A stretch of DNA of 10,637 nucleotides from Myxococcales bacterium (GTDB lineage: Bacteria; Myxococcota; Polyangia; HGW-17; SLPX01), in assembly GCA_007131745.1 (NCBI GenBank), contig SLPX01000253.1:1-10637 (forward strand), written 5' to 3'. Positions 6,131-10,637 of the stretch are shown in pieces. A program made the translations under genes and the position numbers. The notes below the pieces were generated by a model. The model ran no database searches and was not told the DNA's origin. It saw only the letters and a program-made list of their open reading frames with translations. The number at the start of each line of letters is the position of its first letter. Position 1 is the first letter of the stretch.

Positions 6131-6668
6131 TGTCTTGGAAAGTGTAGGAAATCAAGCCTCCGGATGTTTGGATGTCCAGGTTTATTACATCCACGTCTTT
6201 CATTTTCTTCTTGTGAAAAATGGAACTAGCCTCCAGCAGTAGGGTGCCTTCCGTTGAGGGCGGAAGGGCAGGTTCGAATTTCGATCCTTCGGGGGTTGAG
6301 TAGCGGAACTGGATGCTGGTCAAGGGGTATTCAAGGCCGTCCACGGTTACACTGCTTTTTTCCTCGTAGAGAACCACATGTTTGTTTGTGGGATTGCGTA
6401 CATGCACCGATAAAGACACATCCGCACGCTGGTCCGCGAAGCATCCCTGATTGTTTACGTTTTCCCTGACCCATATCGTGTGAGAGTTGTTTTCAGGATC
6501 CGCGTCCGGATCGGGTAACTCGAGAGGTGTAGTGTTGATCACCCTCGGATTGACCAGTTTTTTCCCGGACAGCGTTTTTGAAGTAGCGAAAGAAAGCATT
6601 CCAGCGATGGTCAACATTGCTATGAGGGCGGGTTTCCGGATTCGTTCCGCAAGAGTATCCATCTTCAT
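6099..6668 (-). CDS. Small exported or membrane-anchored protein of unknown function
   Basis: 189 residues, family not recognised. The N-terminus has a basic segment (MKMDTLAERIRK) and a hydrophobic stretch of about 18 residues (PALIAMLTIAGMLSFATS), which reads as a signal peptide or membrane anchor; there is no lipobox. The rest is soluble and looks rich in beta strands: DVSLSVHVRNPT, KHVVLYEEKSSVTVDGLEYPL, GTLLLEA and DVINLDIQTSGG. Alternating strands with 'NPT/NK' turns suggest an Ig-like or DUF4352-like sandwich, but this is only a shape impression. One cysteine sits at NNQGCFAD. The ATG at 6668 was chosen for GGAG 7 nt upstream; an ATG at 6662 is nearly as good, while a TTG at 6698 would add ten residues with little support. 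It lies 89 nt after glgP on the same strand and overlaps the kinase end by 32 nt. Confidence 0.75.
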   Translation of the reverse strand: MKMDTLAERIRKPALIAMLTIAGMLSFATSKTLSGKKLVNPRVINTTPLELPDPDADPENNSHTIWVRENVNNQGCFADQRADVSLSVHVRNPTNKHVVLYEEKSSVTVDGLEYPLTSIQFRYSTPEGSKFEPALPPSTEGTLLLEASSIFHKKKMKDVDVINLDIQTSGGLISYTFQDIRELPMERTR

Positions 6669-6757
6669 GATCCTGCTCCGTTTCTTACATTGATTCAATC
6701 CACTTACATACCGGAAGTATAGACGTCTTTACCCGTTCAACCTAACACTCAGCGCCC

Positions 6758-9289
6758 TCAGCAGGGGGAAATCCCTTCTCCGGAGCTCACGTAAGGGGGG
6801 ACTTTTACATCAACTTTGCTGATGCCCCAGATGTCTTCAGCGTATTCCCTGATAGTGCGATCCGAGGAAAACCTGCCCATGTTGGCTATGTTGACTAGCG
6901 CCATCTTGTTCCATCTCATCGGATCCGAGTAGACTTCATCGACACGATCCTGGCAAACCATGTAAGAGCGGAAGTCGGCAAGCACCCTGTAAGCGTCGTC
7001 GTAAAGAAGATGATCCACGATCGGCTTGAACAGGTTGGGATCTTCGGGAGAAAAGAACCCGGATGTCATGAGATCAAGTGTTTCCCGGAGCAGGTCGTCG
7101 GTCTCGTAATAATGGCGTGGGAAGTAGCCTCCATGATGGGTCGTCTCCACTTCATCCGCGGTCAAGCCGAAGAGAAAGAAGTTCTTGTCCCCCACTGCAT
7201 CCCTGATTTCTATGTTGGCGCCGTCCAGCGTTCCGATCGTAAGTGCCCCGTTGAGAGCCAGTTTCATGTTGCCGGTTCCGGAGGCTTCCATTCCGGCCGT
7301 AGAGATTTGCTCGGACAGTTCGCACGCGGGTATCATCCGTTCGGCCAAGGATACCCGGTAGTTGGGAACGAATCGCACCGCGAGCCCATGGATTTCATCG
7401 TCTTCGTCTAAAACATCGGCAACGCTGTTTATGAGCTTTATGATTCGCTTGGCCATGAAGTAGCCCGGCGCTGCCTTTGCTCCGAACATGTAGACTCTGG
7501 GTATGCGGATAGCCGTTGAATAGTCTTTGGCTCGTACATACCTGGCGATCACCCCGAGAATCTTGAGGAGCTGCCTCTTGTATTCGTGTAATCTCTTGAT
7601 TTGCATGTCGAACATGGAATCGGGGTCGGTATGCATGCCGAGATAGCTTTTCATGTATCCCGCGAGGTCCTCCTTGTTTTTGTGCTTGATCTCTCCGATG
7701 CGTGTCAGGATTTCCGAATCATCTTTGTGCTTTTCCAAGTCGCGCAGCCGATCCAGATCACGCTCCCAACCGCTTCCGATTACATCATTCAAAAGACCCG
7801 CTAGCCGCGGGTTGCATTGCAGCAACCATCTTCTGGGCGTAATCCCGTTCGTCTTGTTCCGGATTAAGTCGGGTTTCCACCCGTGAAAGTCCTTGAACAC
7901 TCTTGTCTTGATAATCTCTGTGTGAAGCGCGGCAACCCCGTTTACAGCGTGCGATCCGACGATCGCGAGATGAGACATCCGGACCCGCTTTTCCGGGTGT
8001 TCCTGGATGAGCGACATTCTCGCCACCCTTTCATGATCGTGAGGCCATTTTGTTCTGATTTCCCTCAGGAACCGCCGGTTGATTTCGTAGATGATTTCCA
8101 TGTGCCGCGGGAGCAACCGTCCCAGGAGTTCAACCGGCCAGCTTTCCAACGCTTCGGAGAGCACCGTGTGGTTTGTGTACGAACATACAGCTCTCGTTAT
8201 CCGCCATGCCTGTTCCCATCCAAAAAGATGCTCATCCACCAGTATTCTCATCATTTCAGCTATTGCAATGGACGGATGGGTATCATTCAATTGCACGGCT
8301 GCCTTGTCTCCAAGGTTTTCCAGCGTGGCATGTATTCTCAGGTGACGCTGGATGATATCCACGAGCGCGCATCTCACGAAAAAGTATTGCTGTTTGAGCC
8401 GGAGTTCTTTGCCCACAATGGTCTTGTCATTGGGGTACAATACCTTTGATATGACTTCGGATTCGTTTTTTTCTTGCACAGCGCGTTCGTAGTCGCCGTC
8501 ATTGAAGAGCGAGAAATTGAATTCTTCGCCCGCTGTCGCCTGCCACAGCCTCAGCGTGTTTACAGTATCGGTCTTGAACCCGGCGATCGGCCTGTCATAA
8601 GGAACCCCTACAACGGTTTCGGTGTCCACCCAGCGCGCACGCCATCGTCCCTGCTCATCCACGAAATGTTCAGACCTGCCGTAGAACGGGACTTTCACCG
8701 CTCGTTCCGGCCGGGAAATCTCCCAGGGAGTTCCGTATTTCAGCCAGTTGTCGGGCTTCTCTATCTGGTAACCGTTTCGGATTTCCTGCTTGAATATGCC
8801 GAACTGGTAGCGGATTCCGTGACCGATCGCTGGATAACCAAGTGTTGCCATTGAATCCTGGAAGCAGGCTGCAAGCCGGCCCAAGCCTCCGTTTCCAAGA
8901 CCCGCGTCATTTTCCTCTTCAAGCAAATCGGCCAGGTTTATGTCCAGTTTTTGCAAAACGTCTTTGCACTTATCGTGTATCCCCAGGCTTATGAGATTGT
9001 TCAAAAGAGCCCTTCCGAGCAGAAACTCAGCGGAAAGATAGTAAACCCTCTTTACGTCTTTTTCGTAATAGGTTTTCTGGGTTTCGATCCATCTTTGGAC
9101 AAGCCGGTCCCTCCCGACATGTGCGAGGCTCAGGAAAAGATCGTGAGTAGTAGCTGTTTTGCGGATTTTTCCCTGCGTATAATGAAGATGATCCAGGAAC
9201 GCCCTTTTCAAAACCTCCGGCAACATGCCGGTCCTGTCATCTTCCACGAACACCTTGGCGGATTTGTCCGTCTTTGCATCTTTGTTCAT
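6758..9289 (-). CDS. glgP: Glycogen/starch/maltodextrin phosphorylase
   Basis: An 843-residue GT35 phosphorylase, full length for the family. It splits alpha-1,4-glucan ends with phosphate to give glucose 1-phosphate, using pyridoxal phosphate, in the cytoplasm. Signatures run in order: RVYYLSAEFLLGRAL near the N-terminus; ENDAGLGNGGLGRLAACFQDS, the glycine-rich loop; VQLNDTHPSIAIAEMMR; NKTNGITPRRWL; FDMQIKRLHEYKRQLL; and EASGTGNMKLALNGALTIGT, where Lys676 should carry the pyridoxal phosphate. No disruption was seen. The start is the ATG at 9289, with AAGGAG 6 nt upstream; a GTG at 9304 would overlap that site. No other glycogen genes are visible, so whether it serves glycogen turnover or maltodextrin use cannot be told here. 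It lies between the Cys-rich lipoprotein gene (139 nt upstream) and the small exported protein. Confidence 0.97.
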   Translation of the reverse strand: MNKDAKTDKSAKVFVEDDRTGMLPEVLKRAFLDHLHYTQGKIRKTATTHDLFLSLAHVGRDRLVQRWIETQKTYYEKDVKRVYYLSAEFLLGRALLNNLISLGIHDKCKDVLQKLDINLADLLEEENDAGLGNGGLGRLAACFQDSMATLGYPAIGHGIRYQFGIFKQEIRNGYQIEKPDNWLKYGTPWEISRPERAVKVPFYGRSEHFVDEQGRWRARWVDTETVVGVPYDRPIAGFKTDTVNTLRLWQATAGEEFNFSLFNDGDYERAVQEKNESEVISKVLYPNDKTIVGKELRLKQQYFFVRCALVDIIQRHLRIHATLENLGDKAAVQLNDTHPSIAIAEMMRILVDEHLFGWEQAWRITRAVCSYTNHTVLSEALESWPVELLGRLLPRHMEIIYEINRRFLREIRTKWPHDHERVARMSLIQEHPEKRVRMSHLAIVGSHAVNGVAALHTEIIKTRVFKDFHGWKPDLIRNKTNGITPRRWLLQCNPRLAGLLNDVIGSGWERDLDRLRDLEKHKDDSEILTRIGEIKHKNKEDLAGYMKSYLGMHTDPDSMFDMQIKRLHEYKRQLLKILGVIARYVRAKDYSTAIRIPRVYMFGAKAAPGYFMAKRIIKLINSVADVLDEDDEIHGLAVRFVPNYRVSLAERMIPACELSEQISTAGMEASGTGNMKLALNGALTIGTLDGANIEIRDAVGDKNFFLFGLTADEVETTHHGGYFPRHYYETDDLLRETLDLMTSGFFSPEDPNLFKPIVDHLLYDDAYRVLADFRSYMVCQDRVDEVYSDPMRWNKMALVNIANMGRFSSDRTIREYAEDIWGISKVDVKVPPYVSSGEGISPC

Positions 9290-9295
9290 TTTTAT

Positions 9296-9301
9296 CTCCT
9301 T
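9296..9301 (-). promoter_or_regulatory. Ribosome binding site of glgP
   Basis: AAGGAG on the minus strand, 6 nt before the ATG at 9289. It rules out the GTG at 9304 as the start because that codon is directly upstream of the site. Confidence 0.8.
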
Positions 9302-9304
9302 CAC

Positions 9305-9323
9305 CCCGGAGTTTCTTTCCGGG
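9305..9323 (-). promoter_or_regulatory. Small hairpin next to the glgP ribosome site
   Basis: CCCGGA and TCCGGG form a 6-bp stem around a 7-nt loop in the leader, 3 nt before AAGGAG. It might modulate translation or mark a processed 5' end, but a stem this short could be chance. Confidence 0.2.
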
Positions 9324-9428
9324 TGCCAGGTTTAGATTCCCGAAGTTTTCCCCTGTTTTAATTACATCGTTTTAACCTAATTTTTGGATTTTCAATACAA
9401 TCTTGGAGCGGTAAAGCAAAAAGTGCAA

Positions 9429-10580
9429 TTACTGACAGCACAACACCGCGCCGCAGTCCTGGGTCACGGATTCCTGGCAGAAACCTTCATCGTTGCAACC
9501 AGCGATCTGCCCGACTCTTATCCATAATGAGAGAGCATAATCGGAAACGTGCAGGTAAACGTTGCTCATCGCACAATTGCAGGAATTCGAGCCTCCCGTG
9601 CAGCTACAACCATTGTTGGACAGGTAAGTGTAAACACTCGTTTGGCAGACCTGTGTTGATGTACAAAGACCCCAACCGGTTCCAAGTCCTGCACAAATAT
9701 TTTGCGCTTGGGTTTTTGTGTGATTCGCCGTGCTTGCAAGATAGTAGCAGGTTCCTCCGATTTGGACTCCGGGGCAAGCTGATTCGCAATTTGATACGTT
9801 GAATTGACACGTGGAGTTGTTGCAAGCAAGCTGGCCGCCCGAATAGCCGAGCGAAACGCAAGTTTCTCCGCCCAGGTTGCCCGAATCGCAATCTTCGCCT
9901 GAGTCGATTACGCCGTCGCCGCAGGATGGAAGGGTGCAATCAGTGCGGCATGCATCGGGTTGGGTGTCTGAATTTTGATTTCCGTCGTCGCACTCCTCGC
10001 CTGTGTCCACCACGCCGTCGCCGCAGGATGGAAGGGTGCAATCAGTGCGGCATGCATTCGGAACCGTGTCTGAATTTTGATTTCCGTCGTCGCACTCCTC
10101 GCCTGTGTCCACCACGCCGTCGCCGCAGGATGGAAAGGTGCAATCAGTTCGGCATGCATCGGGTTGGGTGTCTGAATTTTGATTTCCGTCGTCGCACTCC
10201 TCGCCTGTGTCCACCACGCCGTCGCCGCAGGATGGAAGGGTGCAATCAGTTCGGCATGCATCGGGTTCGGTGTCCGAGTTCTGGTCTCCGTCATCGCATT
10301 CCTCGCCGGGATCCAAGACGCCGTTTCCACAGGTTTCCGGGACTGAGACGTCTGGTCCGGCTCCGTCAATAATAACAGCTGCATCAACTTCAATATCGGC
10401 CCGGTCTGACTCAACCGAGGCGTCATGGTCGGATGTGGAGGGTGATTCGCCTACGGCACAGCCGGGGAGGAGCAGTGTCGAAATGGTCCATGCAATGGCA
10501 GTGGTTCGGAAAAACAGAAGCGAGTATTCGATCATGACGGTAAAACAATCATGAAAGCGATTGGAATCGATTTTTTTCAT
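9429..10580 (-). CDS. Lipoprotein with myxococcus-type Cys-rich repeats and a 14-Cys C-terminal domain
   Basis: 383 residues, surface or periplasmic. The hydrophobic stretch [16 protein letters not shown] ends in lipobox L-P-G-C, so Cys41 would be acylated. An acidic Ser/Asp-rich linker (42-83) follows. Residues 84-219 hold four 34-residue repeats of the type [20 protein letters not shown], each with an ACRTDC close. This is the myxococcus cysteine-rich repeat (TIGR02232/DUF4215 type) of deltaproteobacterial surface proteins. Residues 220-265 are a variant repeat ([14 protein letters not shown], ending in SNC). Residues 266-383 form a domain with 14 cysteines that begins [10 protein letters not shown] and ends GAVLCCQ; its start faintly recalls C-type lectin folds, but it is not recognised. 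The disulfides imply an oxidising, extracytoplasmic location. The start is uncertain: 10580 (MKK, weak GAGAG upstream), 10595, or 10535, which would give a more typical 26-residue lipoprotein signal. Confidence 0.85.
   Translation of the reverse strand: MKKIDSNRFHDCFTVMIEYSLLFFRTTAIAWTISTLLLPGCAVGESPSTSDHDASVESDRADIEVDAAVIIDGAGPDVSVPETCGNGVLDPGEECDDGDQNSDTEPDACRTDCTLPSCGDGVVDTGEECDDGNQNSDTQPDACRTDCTFPSCGDGVVDTGEECDDGNQNSDTVPNACRTDCTLPSCGDGVVDTGEECDDGNQNSDTQPDACRTDCTLPSCGDGVIDSGEDCDSGNLGGETCVSLGYSGGQLACNNSTCQFNVSNCESACPGVQIGGTCYYLASTANHTKTQAQNICAGLGTGWGLCTSTQVCQTSVYTYLSNNGCSCTGGSNSCNCAMSNVYLHVSDYALSLWIRVGQIAGCNDEGFCQESVTQDCGAVLCCQ
9924..10331. repeat. Four tandem copies of a 102-bp coding repeat
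   Basis: Units lie at 10230-10331, 10128-10229, 10026-10127 and 9924-10025, each exactly 102 bp (34 codons). The last three are nearly identical in DNA, differing mainly in a few codons (QPD/VPN, TLPS/TFPS, cagtgcggc/cagttcggc). The first is more diverged. Near identity at silent positions points to recent duplication or gene conversion rather than old repeats under protein-level selection. Confidence 0.95.
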
Positions 10581-10637
10581 GCTTTTTTCTCTCATAGCAG
10601 GGGATATTTATTTATAAAAAAGCCTCAACTAATAAAA

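Noticed and set aside
6669..6757. Separate promoter or terminator between glgP and the small exported protein
   Set aside because: TTGAAC and TATACT occur on the minus strand, but only 13 nt apart, and no stable hairpin was found.
7883..8449. A 188-codon open frame on the + strand
   Set aside because: Antisense to glgP, which is intact and conserved through this stretch; no ribosome site or domain supports it.
9908..10426. Long repetitive open frames on both strands over the 102-bp repeats
   Set aside because: A repeat length divisible by three keeps several frames open at once. Only the frame with regular cysteines, a lipobox and flanking domains makes sense.

Overview
The window reads as chromosomal DNA of a Gram-negative bacterium, most likely of a deltaproteobacterial lineage in the old sense (Desulfobacterota/Myxococcota-like). 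This is inferred from four things: lipoproteins with signal peptidase II lipoboxes, a 'myxococcus cysteine-rich repeat' surface protein, a cobalamin-binding radical SAM enzyme, and an excisionase-type HTH fused to a receiver beside a hybrid histidine kinase. Base composition looks moderate, around 50% GC by eye. No RNA gene, transposase, integrase or CRISPR array was seen. Nothing here could be searched against a database, so all family names rest on motif recognition.

Layout. Positions 2-139 (+) hold the last 45 codons of an upstream gene, possibly a TIGR00375/endonuclease Q-like PHP protein. Positions 193-1311 (+) encode an alpha/beta-hydrolase lipoprotein with a complete Ser-Asp-His triad. 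A 13-bp hairpin at 1344-1374 separates it from a convergent B12-binding radical SAM enzyme at 1378-3336 (-). The last ~110 residues of that enzyme resemble an SCP2-type lipid-carrier domain.

A 355-bp divergent intergenic region (3337-3691) contains direct repeats phased every 10 bp. It precedes a signalling pair on the + strand. The first gene, 3692-4165, is a MerR/excisionase-type HTH followed by a receiver; its receiver is cut by an apparent one-base deletion near 4114, and the displaced end is still readable to 4272. The second gene, 4259-6130, is a hybrid GAF histidine kinase with a Cys/His-rich cluster in its sensor domain. The two genes would overlap if the frameshift were repaired, so they look like one operon for one regulatory system.

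The rest lies on the - strand. A short exported protein of unknown function (6099-6668) overlaps the kinase tail to tail. Next come glycogen phosphorylase glgP (6758-9289) and a lipoprotein with four 34-residue tandem Cys-rich repeats, a fifth variant repeat and a 14-cysteine C-terminal domain (9429-10580). These last genes share a strand but their functions are not obviously linked. The most notable material is the HTH-receiver/hybrid-kinase pair with its phased upstream repeats, and the radical SAM enzyme with the possible lipid-binding tail.
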